In this document: positions 13,425 to 20,016 of the stretch, piece by piece
Layout of the letters: every line of letters begins with the position of its first letter
Position numbering within the stretch: position 1 is the first letter of the stretch
Origin: a virus
Length of the DNA stretch: 40,359 nucleotides
IMG/VR virus record: IMGVR_UViG_3300042923_000724
Coordinates: 1 to 40,359 of that record
Strand: one strand, 5' to 3'
Program-made: the position numbers and the translations under genes
The notes under the pieces: model-generated
What the model saw: only the letters and a program-made list of their open reading frames with translations
Told to the model about the DNA's origin: nothing
Databases searched by the model: none

Positions 13425-13588
13425 GGCGCTTTCCTCGATGTGTCGAGTGCTTCGAGGACGATCTGCTCGATCTCGTCGAACGCGTCCTGTTCCCACGACA
13501 GCCCGTGACTGTTCACGAGTCCGCGAAGCGAGTCGAGGCACCCGTGGATGTCCTTCTCGTACTGGATCCGAGACACGCCTTCGTTCAT
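13421..13588 (-). CDS. Hypothetical protein (55 aa)
   Basis: Small helical acidic protein, MNEGVSRIQYEKDIHGCLDSL to ALDTSRKAP. The start at 13588 overlaps the upstream stop by ATGA and follows GAAAGGA. No family is recognised. Confidence 0.65.
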   Translation of the reverse strand: MNEGVSRIQYEKDIHGCLDSLRGLVNSHGLSWEQDAFDEIEQIVLEALDTSRKAP

Positions 13589-13740
13589 GTTCCGTGTCCT
13601 TTCTGTCCGCACGTCGGCAACATCACCCCGTCAACATCCGGCGCCGTACCAACCATGGGCCGTTCCCCGCACCACGCACACGTGAGCGTGGAGAACGCCA
13701 TGGCCCGCACAGCATCACCAATCCGAGACGGCTCAGTCAT
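13585..13740 (-). CDS. Small zinc-finger-like protein (51 aa)
   Basis: The frame MTEPSRIGDAVRAMAFSTLTCAWC to GQKGHGT contains CAWC and a later Cys and His (LPTCGQKGH). Both ends share bases with neighbouring genes. This arrangement supports a real coupled gene. Its role is unknown. Confidence 0.65.
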   Translation of the reverse strand: MTEPSRIGDAVRAMAFSTLTCAWCGERPMVGTAPDVDGVMLPTCGQKGHGT

Positions 13741-13913
13741 GACAACCCCTTCAACGCATCAGTGACAACGTTTCTTACACGGGTGGCGGTGTACGCGTAG
13801 TCGTACGCGTCACGCCAACGGGTGAACCATCTCGGGGCACCACCGGGGACGGTCGCAACCCATTCGTGGACGCCGTTGTTGAAGTTCACGCGGCGCACTT
13901 TCGTCTCAGCCAT
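13737..13913 (-). CDS. Hypothetical protein (58 aa)
   Basis: It starts MAETKVRRVNFNNGVHEW at 13913, overlapping the upstream stop by one base. It is a small beta-hairpin followed by a helix (RWRDAYDYAYTATRVRNVV), a layout often seen in small DNA-binding proteins. No family is recognised. Confidence 0.65.
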   Translation of the reverse strand: MAETKVRRVNFNNGVHEWVATVPGGAPRWFTRWRDAYDYAYTATRVRNVVTDALKGLS

Positions 13914-14461
13914 CACGACTCCTCCAGTTCTGTTTTGCGTTTGTCTTTCGCCGCAACCACGTCCGGGTGTGACTGGACGCCACGAGTCCCGGCAAGATCC
14001 CACGCAGCCTTCAACGCAGGCATCGATTCGGCTTGGGCGATGTCGTCGAGTGCGGCTGTGAGACCGTCTGTGTCGACGGTGAGTGGCTGCACGGTGAACG
14101 GGGCACGACGACCGCGGGTGACCGTCAGAGCGACCGTCAACGGCTTGTCGAGGTGCGACAGTGCCCGGATCCGGATGCCGCCGACAGCGTCGCGCCCGAA
14201 GGTGATCGACGGGTCGCCGTAGAGGGCGATGCGCCGGCCAACATACGCCGACGCCTCCGTACCCCACGCGGCGATCAGAACCCGACGCATCGACTTCCCC
14301 GGCTTATACGGGCGACCCGGATACTCCGCGTTGTGCAGTTCCACGGGCTGATCCGGCGGCCCCTGCTTCACCTCAGTGATCGTGATTGTCAGGTCACGGG
14401 AGGCGACGTCGTCGAAGTTGAGCTGCGCCGAATCCGGCTCCGTAGTTCTGGCAATGTCCAC
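13913..14461 (-). CDS. Recombination-associated protein partnered with the exonuclease
   Basis: The 182-aa protein has an OB-like N-terminal part: SRDLTITITEVKQGPP, RRVLIAAWGTEASAYVGRRIALYGDPSITFG, GGIRIRALSHLDKPLTVALTV. The same order of elements (WG, VGRRIALY, FG, GGIRI) occurs in uncharacterised phage proteins coded next to Cas4/RecE-like nucleases. The C-terminal helical part (DDIAQAESMPALKAAWDLAG) resembles a region found in ssDNA-annealing systems. An ssDNA-binding or annealing role is an inference from position and fold pattern. Confidence 0.7.
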   Translation of the reverse strand: MDIARTTEPDSAQLNFDDVASRDLTITITEVKQGPPDQPVELHNAEYPGRPYKPGKSMRRVLIAAWGTEASAYVGRRIALYGDPSITFGRDAVGGIRIRALSHLDKPLTVALTVTRGRRAPFTVQPLTVDTDGLTAALDDIAQAESMPALKAAWDLAGTRGVQSHPDVVAAKDKRKTELEES

Positions 14462-14464
14462 TGG

Positions 14465-14764
14465 TCACTCCTTCCCGTTCGCTAGTTCGAGTAGCACGTC
14501 GGCGTGACACGGCTGATCGAGCGGGCAGAAGCACATGAGATTCTTGCCGCGAAGCTCTGCGCGCGCCTCCGCGGCATACGCCGGGTTGTTCTCCCAGAGC
14601 CACCGGTACGCGGCGACGAGTTCACTGTTCGTGCGGAGAGGGACGCCGATCCACAGGTCACCGCGCTTCAGCGGGTTACCGTACTTGTGCGGACGAGCGA
14701 CGCTCACCGTGTTCTCCGGCTTCCGCCACCCCTTAGTGCGTTTCTGCTGGATGCGTTCAGGCAT
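14465..14764 (-). CDS. DUF4326 protein
   Basis: The 99-aa protein matches DUF4326 clearly: PERIQQKRTKGWRKPENTVSVARPHKYGNP at the start and ELRGKNLMCFCPLDQPCHADVLLELAN at the end, with its conserved Cys-x-Cys and CHAD motif. The family is common in phages and its function is unknown. The ATG at 14764 overlaps the exonuclease stop by one base. The two are therefore co-translated. Confidence 0.9.
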   Translation of the reverse strand: MPERIQQKRTKGWRKPENTVSVARPHKYGNPLKRGDLWIGVPLRTNSELVAAYRWLWENNPAYAAEARAELRGKNLMCFCPLDQPCHADVLLELANGKE

Positions 14765-15612
14765 CAGACTGTGATTTCCGTTCCGATTCCGTGGCGTTCG
14801 TCGAATGCCATTGCCGCCCACACGGGAGGCTCGAGGGTTTGTACTTCGTCGGGGTGTCCGGGCCACACGTTCGACGCTTCACAGGCCGCGTACGTGGTGC
14901 GGGCGATGCGTGAGAGGGTGCGTCCCATCTCCTCGAACATGAGGCCGAGGCGGTGGACGGCGACGAGGTATGGGGCGGAGGATTCGACGACAACGAACAC
15001 GAACTGGATCTCGCCGTGGGGTCGGTACGCGTCCCGGTAGAACTCCTGCTGAACCTGATACCCGTACTTCACGACCGTCTTCGTGAACGAATCAGCGTCC
15101 GCCCCATCACCCGTCGTCTTCAGGTCGATGCCGAACACACCCTGCGGTGTCTCGTCGGTGAGCGCGTCGAACCGGGCACGCACAGGCACCCCGTCAACCT
15201 CACCGAACACGGACACTTCACGATGCCCGGGCAACTCGAACAGGGCGCGCGCGGTGGGGTGTCCGAGGACTGCCTGAGCCATTCCCCGGATGGGTCGCAG
15301 GTCGGCGGCTTTCATGGGAATCTTCCCCTCGAACCGCACGGCCGCAGCCCATTCCTTCGCCGCGTTCGTTGTCGCGTTTCCCCGTGCGTCCAGCACGTCC
15401 CGCGGGTACTCAACCGCTTCCGCACCAACACCGAGGACTTCCGCATGCACCGCCTTGCCGACGTCGAACGCGGCGCTGGTGTATTCGCGTCCTTGCCGGT
15501 ACTTGAACTTCGCCGGCGACCCACCGAACTCGGGGAGAAGAAGTCGCGCCCCGGTGCTCGAGAGCTCGGGGCGCGAATGGTAAGACTCGTCTGGGAGGTC
15601 GTGGACGATCAT
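14764..15612 (-). CDS. RecE/Cas4-like PD-(D/E)XK exonuclease
   Basis: The 282-aa protein starts MIVHDLPDESYHSRPELSST, typical of phage exodeoxyribonuclease VIII-like proteins. The nuclease core shows GKAVHAEVLG (motif I His), VPVRARFDALTDE (catalytic Asp), GVFGIDLKTT (D-x-K) and YGYQVQQEFYRDA (QxxxY). It would resect double-stranded ends for phage recombination. It overlaps both neighbours and forms a recombination set with the 182-aa protein, SSB and RusA. Confidence 0.88.
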   Translation of the reverse strand: MIVHDLPDESYHSRPELSSTGARLLLPEFGGSPAKFKYRQGREYTSAAFDVGKAVHAEVLGVGAEAVEYPRDVLDARGNATTNAAKEWAAAVRFEGKIPMKAADLRPIRGMAQAVLGHPTARALFELPGHREVSVFGEVDGVPVRARFDALTDETPQGVFGIDLKTTGDGADADSFTKTVVKYGYQVQQEFYRDAYRPHGEIQFVFVVVESSAPYLVAVHRLGLMFEEMGRTLSRIARTTYAACEASNVWPGHPDEVQTLEPPVWAAMAFDERHGIGTEITV

Positions 15613-16133
15613 GAGTCCCCCTCTGGCCAGAGGCGACGGCCAGACGTAAACCGTCCGTCGTGCACCGGGATCCTGGTGGTGATGCTCGCGACGTACTCGA
15701 ACACGAGTTCATCGTTGACGTCGGCCACGCGAGCGGCGATCTCGTCTCCGACGTTCTCTGTCGTCAGCGCCCACACCTCGCCCGGCTTGGCGTCGTGCCA
15801 TGCGGGTTTCGGTTCAGGGTGAGCATCGAAGTACGCCTTCGCTGCGGCTCCGAAGTCCCCCGCGAATCCGACGCTGTCCCGCGAGAAGATGCGCGCTTCG
15901 TCGAGGGCTTCGTCATCGAAGACGCAGACCTCGTCATCGTTGGGAACCACGATGTAGTTCGGCTTCACCGGCCAGCGCCACCGGCCGAGGCGTTCGTCTT
16001 CCTCAGCACGGAAGAACTCACGCAGCGCGCGCCGGTAGATGCTTCCTGCCCCGACGATGCAGTGCCCGTCAAGGATGATTGACCCTCCGCGGTCCTCCAC
16101 GACGACCCCGTTGGTTGCGGTGTATTCGTTCAC
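15609..16133 (-). CDS. Hypothetical protein (174 aa)
   Basis: MNEYTATNGVVVEDRGGSIILDG starts a beta-rich N-terminal part. A central part is rich in Asp and Glu, and a C-terminal part reads KPGEVWALTTENVGDEIAARVADVNDELVFEYV. No family is recognised. It overlaps the exonuclease start by 4 nt and so is part of the same translational unit. Confidence 0.75.
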   Translation of the reverse strand: MNEYTATNGVVVEDRGGSIILDGHCIVGAGSIYRRALREFFRAEEDERLGRWRWPVKPNYIVVPNDDEVCVFDDEALDEARIFSRDSVGFAGDFGAAAKAYFDAHPEPKPAWHDAKPGEVWALTTENVGDEIAARVADVNDELVFEYVASITTRIPVHDGRFTSGRRLWPEGDS

Positions 16134-16297
16134 TGGTTCTTCCCCTGTGTGGTTGCGCCTGCGATGAAGGCCTCGATGTATGCGGCGTACCTGTCGTAGT
16201 CGGGGTCGCCGTAGTTTCGGTGGCCCATACGGTTGCGTGCGTACACGACGGCCTGCGTTTCAACATCCGCAGTCGACGGTGGTGGCTTGATGGACAT
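16130..16297 (-). CDS. Hypothetical protein (55 aa)
   Basis: It starts MSIKPPPSTADVETQAVVY at 16297 with GGGAGGG four nt upstream. It is a helical protein with RNRMGHRNYGDPDYDRYAAYIEA in the middle. It is the first gene after a strong terminator, so it may depend on read-through. No family is recognised. Confidence 0.68.
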   Translation of the reverse strand: MSIKPPPSTADVETQAVVYARNRMGHRNYGDPDYDRYAAYIEAFIAGATTQGKNQ

Positions 16298-16320
16298 GTG
16301 TCCCTCCCTGGCAGGAGAAA

Positions 16321-16350
16321 GGGTGGGGCCGGCGCCAACCGACCCCACCC
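16321..16350 (-). terminator. Hairpin terminator in the early region
   Basis: GGGTGGGG and CCCCACCC (8 bp, all G-C) pair around a 14-nt loop and are followed on the minus strand by TTTCTCC. It lies 24 nt before the gene at 16297 and 78 nt after the end of the membrane protein gene. The other bases of the 130-nt gap show nothing. Confidence 0.65.
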
Positions 16351-16427
16351 GGGGAATGCTCTGTTTCGACAACCCGCCGAGCGGCGCGGACACAACGGGC
16401 AGGAGGGGCCCTTGTCGTCTAGTGGGC

Positions 16428-16616
16428 CTACTGTCGGCCAGGTCGTTCGTTCGCGGCGCGGACGAACATCGTGAGCACGTACCAGAGCAGCGCTGCCCCA
16501 CCGACCGCCGCCAACACCCGCGGGCTTCCGGTGGTCACCCACTCGACGACTCCGATGACGGCGAATGCGACCCACACTGAGGCGGGATGGCTCAGGGCTC
16601 GATTCAACTTCTCCAT
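16428..16616 (-). CDS. Small membrane protein, two helices
   Basis: The 62-aa protein has two hydrophobic segments, ASVWVAFAVIGVVEWV and LAAVGGAALLWYVLTMFV, separated by a short loop, and a basic C-terminus. It belongs to a group of three small genes of which two have membrane helices. A role in superinfection exclusion or membrane remodelling is only a guess. Confidence 0.7.
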   Translation of the reverse strand: MEKLNRALSHPASVWVAFAVIGVVEWVTTGSPRVLAAVGGAALLWYVLTMFVRAANERPGRQ

Positions 16617-16617
16617 G

Positions 16618-16791
16618 TCAGGAGTCCTTTCGGTAGGGGTTCTTCTCCTCGCGGGTGCCGAAGTACCCGTCCAAACTTCCCGCGCGGTATCCGGCATCCC
16701 AGGCGTCCGCTGCGATCGTCGGGAGAATCATTCGAGTGATGGTCGCCACGTCTTCCTCGGTGATGTGTGGCGCTAGCCTCATCTCGGTCAT
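16618..16791 (-). CDS. Hypothetical protein (57 aa)
   Basis: The frame MTEMRLAPHITEEDVATITR to EEKNPYRKDS is preceded by AGGAGGAACCC and overlaps the previous gene by 4 nt. A helical N-terminal part is followed by WDAGYRAGSLDGYFG, a Gly/aromatic motif seen in many small phage proteins. The function is unknown. Confidence 0.68.
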   Translation of the reverse strand: MTEMRLAPHITEEDVATITRMILPTIAADAWDAGYRAGSLDGYFGTREEKNPYRKDS

Positions 16792-16967
16792 GGGTTCCTC
16801 CTGGGGCTGAACAGCACGGTCAGTACGGCGTGAACAATGAGGGCGATGAGTAGCCCGTTCCTTACCGCGAGTGCGATGGCGTGGGCTTTATGGATCCGCA
16901 CTAGCCCCCCGTAACCGTCGAGAGCTGGACGACGACCCCAACGACGCGGAGACCGAACGATAGTCAT
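16788..16967 (-). CDS. Small single-pass membrane protein (59 aa)
   Basis: A basic N-terminus (MTIVRSPRRWGRRP) is followed by one membrane helix, GLLIALIVHAVLTVLF. Its end overlaps the next gene, and its ATG overlaps the stop of the HNH gene. The positive-inside pattern suggests a cytoplasmic N-terminus. No family is recognised. Confidence 0.68.
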   Translation of the reverse strand: MTIVRSPRRWGRRPALDGYGGLVRIHKAHAIALAVRNGLLIALIVHAVLTVLFSPRRNP

Positions 16968-17440
16968 GACTGCTCCCGGACTTTCTTGAGGCGTCTCTTC
17001 TCAGCACGCGTGATTCTGCGGTGCTCCAGGCATGTCGCGCAGGACCTGTACCCCTTGGCGTAGGTCACGTTCGAGGCATCGAGTGGGTGTCCGTATGTGC
17101 AATGCGTTCGTGCGCTGCTCCGGTGGGTGCCGTGTCGGACCTGATCCCGGATGTTTTCCGACCGCGTTCCCCACTTGAGGTTCTCCGCCCGGTTGTCTGC
17201 CTTGTCGCCGTTGATGTGACATGCATCTAGCTCGGGCTGATGGCCATCCACGAACGCCGCGGCGACGAGGCGATGGAGGCGCCGCTGGACGCGCCGGCCA
17301 TCCAGGGCGATGCCGATCTTCCGATACCCGTTGCTAGTCAGCGTGGGCGACAGTAGCCCTCTCGGGCCGCGAGCCCTCCCGGCATCGCTCACCTCGTACG
17401 TCCCGTTCGTCCCCGGGATCATTCGCCATCTTTCGGTCAT
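16964..17440 (-). CDS. NUMOD4/HNH homing endonuclease
   Basis: The 158-aa protein has NUMOD4 at its N-terminus (ERWRMIPGTNGTYEVSDAGRARG). The HNH core follows: LHRLVAAAFVDGHQPELDACHINGDKADNRAENLKWGT. A C-terminal zinc motif comes last: HCTYGHPLDAS, then CATCLEHRR. It is a standard mobile homing endonuclease. It lacks a visible ribosome binding site; instead a hairpin with a T-arm-like loop (17448-17468) lies 7 nt before its ATG, at the end of a 436-nt non-coding structured stretch. Confidence 0.92.
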   Translation of the reverse strand: MTERWRMIPGTNGTYEVSDAGRARGPRGLLSPTLTSNGYRKIGIALDGRRVQRRLHRLVAAAFVDGHQPELDACHINGDKADNRAENLKWGTRSENIRDQVRHGTHRSSARTHCTYGHPLDASNVTYAKGYRSCATCLEHRRITRAEKRRLKKVREQS

Positions 17441-17876
17441 GTGCTCGGCGGTGGAGTCGAACCACCGCTGCGACCATCCGAGCCACCCGCGCCTTCATTC
17501 CCCCGACCCATCACGGGTTCGTTCGGAAAATCCTTGAGCGCGATGTATCAGAGCCCCACTCGTGGGATTCTGGAAGTGTGTGATCCCTTCGACCACATAT
17601 GCCCCCGGGCCGACTGGTACTCGGCGCGTGGGTTTCCGTAACGGGACATACCGTTACTCGGGACCGACCGTCCCGTCTGGTCGCCATGCGCGTCTAGGGG
17701 GCTTTTCGCTACCTGCCCGACGTTCGGTCGGTCCCACCCGCTGCCCCCGGTGTAACTCGGCTCCGGGGCGCATCCTCATGGGTACGCATGGCTGTGTAGT
17801 TGTAATCCGGGCATGCCGGATAGTGCTACCGACGCCGGCCTGTGAGGGCTATCGGAAGCTAGAAGATGAGCGCGGG
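17441..17876 (-). ncRNA. Large structured non-coding region upstream of a homing endonuclease
   Basis: No frame in these 436 nt has both a start with ribosome binding site and a protein-like product, although the rest of the genome is packed. Many stems can be read. They include an 11-bp inverted repeat (17660-17670 with 17725-17735), a 7-bp hairpin (17638-17644/17651-17657) and GCCGA/TCGGC with a 7-nt loop (17609-17625). Further ones are a GCCCCGG stem (17743-17769), TCCGG/CCGGA (17806-17820) and CCCAC/GTGGG (17555-17566). At the 3' end is a T-arm-like hairpin GCGGTGG-TTCGACT-CCACCGC closed by GCTCG/CGAGC (17443-17483). It may be an intron-like, HNH-associated or regulatory RNA. A decayed gene is the alternative. 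Confidence 0.45.
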
Positions 17877-18116
17877 TTATTCGCGGTCGGGTGGAAGTGT
17901 CTCCAACACCGGGTCATCCGTGTCCAACACGAACGCTTCCCCCGTCGTAGGGTGCGCAACCCACAAATGCCGGGAACCCCAATGGACGGTGTACGAAACG
18001 TGGTCGATCTGGACGACGATGCCGTGTGCGTTGTGGCCTAGGTAGGTTGCGGGGAGTTCCCCAACCTCGTCTCGGAAGATGACCGGGTCACCCACACGCA
18101 GGGTTGCGGCGTTCAT
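17877..18116 (-). CDS. SH3-like small protein (79 aa)
   Basis: It starts MNAATLRVGDPVIFRDEVG at 18116. The strands LRVGDPVIFRD, LPATYLGHNAHGIVVQI, VSYTVHWGSRHLWV look like a small SH3/KOW barrel, followed by an acidic tail. Such domains often bind nucleic acid or protein partners. ATG overlaps the stop of the upstream gene. It is the last gene before the structured region. Confidence 0.72.
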   Translation of the reverse strand: MNAATLRVGDPVIFRDEVGELPATYLGHNAHGIVVQIDHVSYTVHWGSRHLWVAHPTTGEAFVLDTDDPVLETLPPDRE

Positions 18117-18147
18117 CGCGCCGCCTCCGCAGCTTCGAGAGCGATGG
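18112..18147. repeat. Gene-junction repeat, copy 1
   Basis: This 36-bp segment matches 18444-18479 with about five differences. Both copies begin at the stop of a gene and encode the C-terminal IALEAAEA(A/K)R. The copies mark a past exchange or duplication at the 3' ends of two unrelated genes. Confidence 0.7.
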
Positions 18148-18448
18148 CGGTTCGAGAGACCCACCATGAGTTCGGGTCTGCGCCAGGCGAGTTCTCGAGC
18201 ACGCCACGCTCCCAATCGGTGAAGTCATCACGGATCGAGGCCCATGAGACAGCGGCATCCGTCTCGACCTCGAAGCGAACAGCCATGCGGCGTCGCCGAG
18301 GGAATCCGAGCGCGGTTGGCCTGGGAGCCGGGTCGTCCGTCAGCCACAGGAGGTGCTGGCCGAGAACTGGGTGCAGGCTCGTGCGAAGCTCCCCGGAGTC
18401 TCGGATATCGCGCGCCCAGAACTCGCTGGTGAAGTGGAAGAGCTTCAT
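18113..18448 (-). CDS. Possible ADP-ribosyltransferase-fold protein
   Basis: The 111-aa protein begins MKLFHFTSEFWARDIRDSGELRTS and has LLWLTDDPAP followed by MAVRFEVETD. The opening 'hydrophobic-H-x-T-S ... I-x-x-S/G-x-L' with a later LWLT strand resembles the start of ADP-ribosyl- and RNA phosphotransferase folds (as in DarT-like and KptA-like proteins) and also small uncharacterised proteins. No catalytic Glu can be placed with certainty. The assignment is an inference from the N-terminal pattern. The last residues IALEAAEAAR repeat those of the next gene upstream. Confidence 0.6.
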   Translation of the reverse strand: MKLFHFTSEFWARDIRDSGELRTSLHPVLGQHLLWLTDDPAPRPTALGFPRRRRMAVRFEVETDAAVSWASIRDDFTDWERGVLENSPGADPNSWWVSRTAIALEAAEAAR

Positions 18449-18479
18449 CGCTTCGCCTCCGCGGCTTCGAGCGCGATGC
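18444..18479. repeat. Gene-junction repeat, copy 2
   Basis: Second copy of the junction repeat at 18112-18147. It covers the stop of the 158-aa gene, the start of the next gene, and the last codons encoding IALEAAEAKR. Confidence 0.7.
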
Positions 18480-18921
18480 GGATCCGCCGCGTGAGGAGTT
18501 CCTGGCGGTGCGGCGACATTCCGTCATAGCCGGCGGTGGTGGTGGGAGCATTTGCTGCCCAGGAGCGTCGCGCGGCATCCACCACTGCGTCGGTGATCGG
18601 CCCCTGTCGGCGGAAGCCAGCGGCTAGACGATCGAACTCGCGGATGACGTCAGCCGTGGACATCGGCGTGCTCCGCTCATCCGGCGTCCAGTGGGTCTCG
18701 ACGTAGTTCAGCCGACTCGCCAGGTTTGCGACCAGTTCGCGGATCGGTGCCAGCGCTTCGCGTTCGTCGGCGGGTTCCGTCTCATCGAGCAGGGCGGTGA
18801 TCTTTTCGGCGGCGCGAGTCAGCCATGAGCAGTAGATATCGACGCTGCAATCGGGCGGGTATCCCTCAGCCATCGCTCGCGCCTGAACGGCAATCAGCGC
18901 CACTTCGTCTCGTGCGTTCAT
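18445..18921 (-). CDS. Hypothetical helical protein (158 aa)
   Basis: It starts MNARDEVALIAVQARAMAEGYPPDC at 18921. It is predicted to be all-helical, with conserved-looking VDIYCSWLTRAAEKITALLDE and DVIREFDRLAAGFRRQG. It ends RIALEAAEAKR, nearly the same tail as its downstream neighbour, because a 36-bp DNA segment is repeated over both gene junctions. No known family. It overlaps both neighbours by 4 nt. Confidence 0.72.
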   Translation of the reverse strand: MNARDEVALIAVQARAMAEGYPPDCSVDIYCSWLTRAAEKITALLDETEPADEREALAPIRELVANLASRLNYVETHWTPDERSTPMSTADVIREFDRLAAGFRRQGPITDAVVDAARRSWAANAPTTTAGYDGMSPHRQELLTRRIRIALEAAEAKR

Positions 18922-19043
18922 GACACACCTCCTGATGCGTCCCAACCAGCGTTGAACACGGTCTGCGCCAGATCCCGTTCAAGCTCCGACATCGGCTCTA
19001 GGGTCAACGTGTACTGTTCGAAAGCGAACTCCCGGTCGCTCAT
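18918..19043 (-). CDS. Small protein (41 aa)
   Basis: MSDREFAFEQYTLTLEPMSE to DASGGVS overlaps both neighbours by ATGA. The last codons contain the ribosome binding site (AGGAGGTG) of the next gene. It is acidic and helical and the function is unknown. Confidence 0.65.
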   Translation of the reverse strand: MSDREFAFEQYTLTLEPMSELERDLAQTVFNAGWDASGGVS

Positions 19044-19252
19044 GACACCCTCCCCGTGTGGTCAGTGTCGAGCGGGCTGGGCCGGCGGGACACGGCAGCC
19101 TGCCGCTCCTCCACCTCCGTGTCGACCCAGATCAACGCGACACCCACGGCCGCGAGAACAGTCCACCCGTCCGGGTTCCACGTGAAGATCGTGTGGAGCA
19201 TGCCCACCATGAACAAGGCGGCGCCGGCGACAGCGATCAATGCACGGAACAT
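19040..19252 (-). CDS. Small membrane protein, two helices (70 aa)
   Basis: Two hydrophobic stretches (MFRALIAVAGAALFMVGMLHTIF and WTVLAAVGVALIWVD) are followed by a polar tail. ATG 19252 overlaps the excisionase stop (TGATG) and is preferred over the GTG one codon earlier. It is co-translated with the excisionase. No family is recognised. Confidence 0.7.
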   Translation of the reverse strand: MFRALIAVAGAALFMVGMLHTIFTWNPDGWTVLAAVGVALIWVDTEVEERQAAVSRRPSPLDTDHTGRVS

Positions 19253-19437
19253 CACGACACCCGTTCCGGCAGATCATCGAAGTAGCGGTCGAGCTCGTCC
19301 CGATCGAACAGGACGGTGGTGCCGCGCTTCTTCGCGGCGATGCGGTTGTTGCGCATCTCGTCACGCAGCACCCACTCGGAAATGCCGAGGTACTGGGAAG
19401 CCTCCGCGACGCTGAATCCGCGCTTCTCAACGGCCAT
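19252..19437 (-). CDS. xis: Excisionase / MerR-like HTH protein
   Basis: The 61-aa protein is a classical excisionase-type winged helix: FSVAEASQYLGISEWVLRDEMRNNRIAAKKRGTTVLFDRDELDRYFDDL. It has the recognition helix at SEWVLRDEM and the wing at RGTTVLF. It probably directs the integrase at attP/attL/attR toward excision; it could also be a general regulator of the leftward early transcript. Its place as second gene of the leftward operon, with integrase divergent, fits lytic-phase expression. Confidence 0.85.
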   Translation of the reverse strand: MAVEKRGFSVAEASQYLGISEWVLRDEMRNNRIAAKKRGTTVLFDRDELDRYFDDLPERVS

Positions 19438-19603
19438 CGAAGATCACCTCCGCACCAAGCACATGCGTAGCGCGTGCGATCTCAACGGCGGTCAGAGAGT
19501 CGCGGTCTACCGTGAGGTGGGTCCGGGCGATACCGTTATCGTCAGCGAACCGCCCGACAGCGGCGTCTACAATGAGGCCGGCTATGTACGATGGGGTGTC
19601 CAT
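19427..19603 (-). CDS. First gene of the leftward early operon, Cro-like candidate (58 aa)
   Basis: The frame MDTPSYIAGLIVDAAVGRFADDN to LGAEVIFDGR starts at an ATG (19601-19603) located in the centre of operator site O1, without a Shine-Dalgarno sequence, so the mRNA would be leaderless or nearly so. The protein is small and alpha/beta with no sure HTH. Position next to the operators is that of a Cro-like or antirepressor gene, which is an inference. It overlaps the excisionase start by 11 nt. Confidence 0.65.
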   Translation of the reverse strand: MDTPSYIAGLIVDAAVGRFADDNGIARTHLTVDRDSLTAVEIARATHVLGAEVIFDGR

Positions 19604-19641
19604 GTGGACACGTTAGCAGTGTCCATGTGGACACGTCTATA
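19596..19641 (-). promoter_or_regulatory. Leftward early control region with two repressor operators
   Basis: Two identical 16-bp sites, GTGTCCATGTGGACAC, lie at 19596-19611 and 19619-19634, 23 bp apart. Each is a dyad GTGTCC-N4-GGACAC. A TATAGA -10 candidate (19636-19641, minus strand) stands just upstream of both, so a bound repressor would cover the transcription start. Related dyads occur at 21119-21134 and, with one mismatch, at 20985-21000. Both are in the attP/integrase control region. Confidence 0.75.
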
Positions 19642-19686
19642 GGTTCGCGAAAATTTCTGGGGAGAATGTATCAGGGGGGTTGAATC

Positions 19687-20016
19687 GTGCTCGCTCGGAG
19701 CGTGATTACTACGAATTCCGTTGGTTCAGGTACGGTGGGCGCGGTGGGGATTTCAGACGAGGCTTACGAGCACGCCATAGCGGCGGAGTTCGCGGCGCGC
19801 GTTGACGCGTACGGTGGGGTGACGGCGTACTGCGATGACTTCGGCTACGACCGGCGTAACTTTTCGCGGTATCTGCGCGGGAGGAAGCTGAAGGGGCGCA
19901 TGGTTCCGAACCTGCCGCCGACCCCAGCACTGTTGCGCCACATCGCGAACATGGGGGTCGACCCGGCAGAGTTCTTCCGGTCAGTTAGCGAGCGCGCTGC
20001 GGCTCTCGGCGACTAG
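19687..20016 (+). CDS. HTH regulator, candidate immunity repressor
   Basis: The 109-aa plus-strand protein starts at GTG 19687 after AGGGGGG (7 nt). An HTH-like part reads AAEFAARVDAYGGVTAYCDDFGYDRRNFSRYLRGRKLKG, with RRNFSRYLRG as recognition helix. The C-terminus is NMGVDPAEFFRSVSERAAAL. It is divergent from the leftward operon with the twin operators between them, the classical place for a lysogeny repressor. Which of the two plus-strand regulators (this or the RHH protein) binds the GTGTCC dyads cannot be settled from sequence. Confidence 0.7.
   Translation: MLARSVITTNSVGSGTVGAVGISDEAYEHAIAAEFAARVDAYGGVTAYCDDFGYDRRNFSRYLRGRKLKGRMVPNLPPTPALLRHIANMGVDPAEFFRSVSERAAALGD

Noticed and set aside
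17548-17780. 74-codon minus frame and a 41-aa frame (MRMRPGAELHRG...) in the structured region
   Set aside because: Neither has a start with ribosome binding site, codon bias is weak, and both cut across strong inverted repeats; kept only as an alternative explanation.
17562-18041. 159-aa plus-strand frame over the structured region
   Set aside because: No ribosome binding site, no family, runs into the well-supported SH3-like gene on the other strand.
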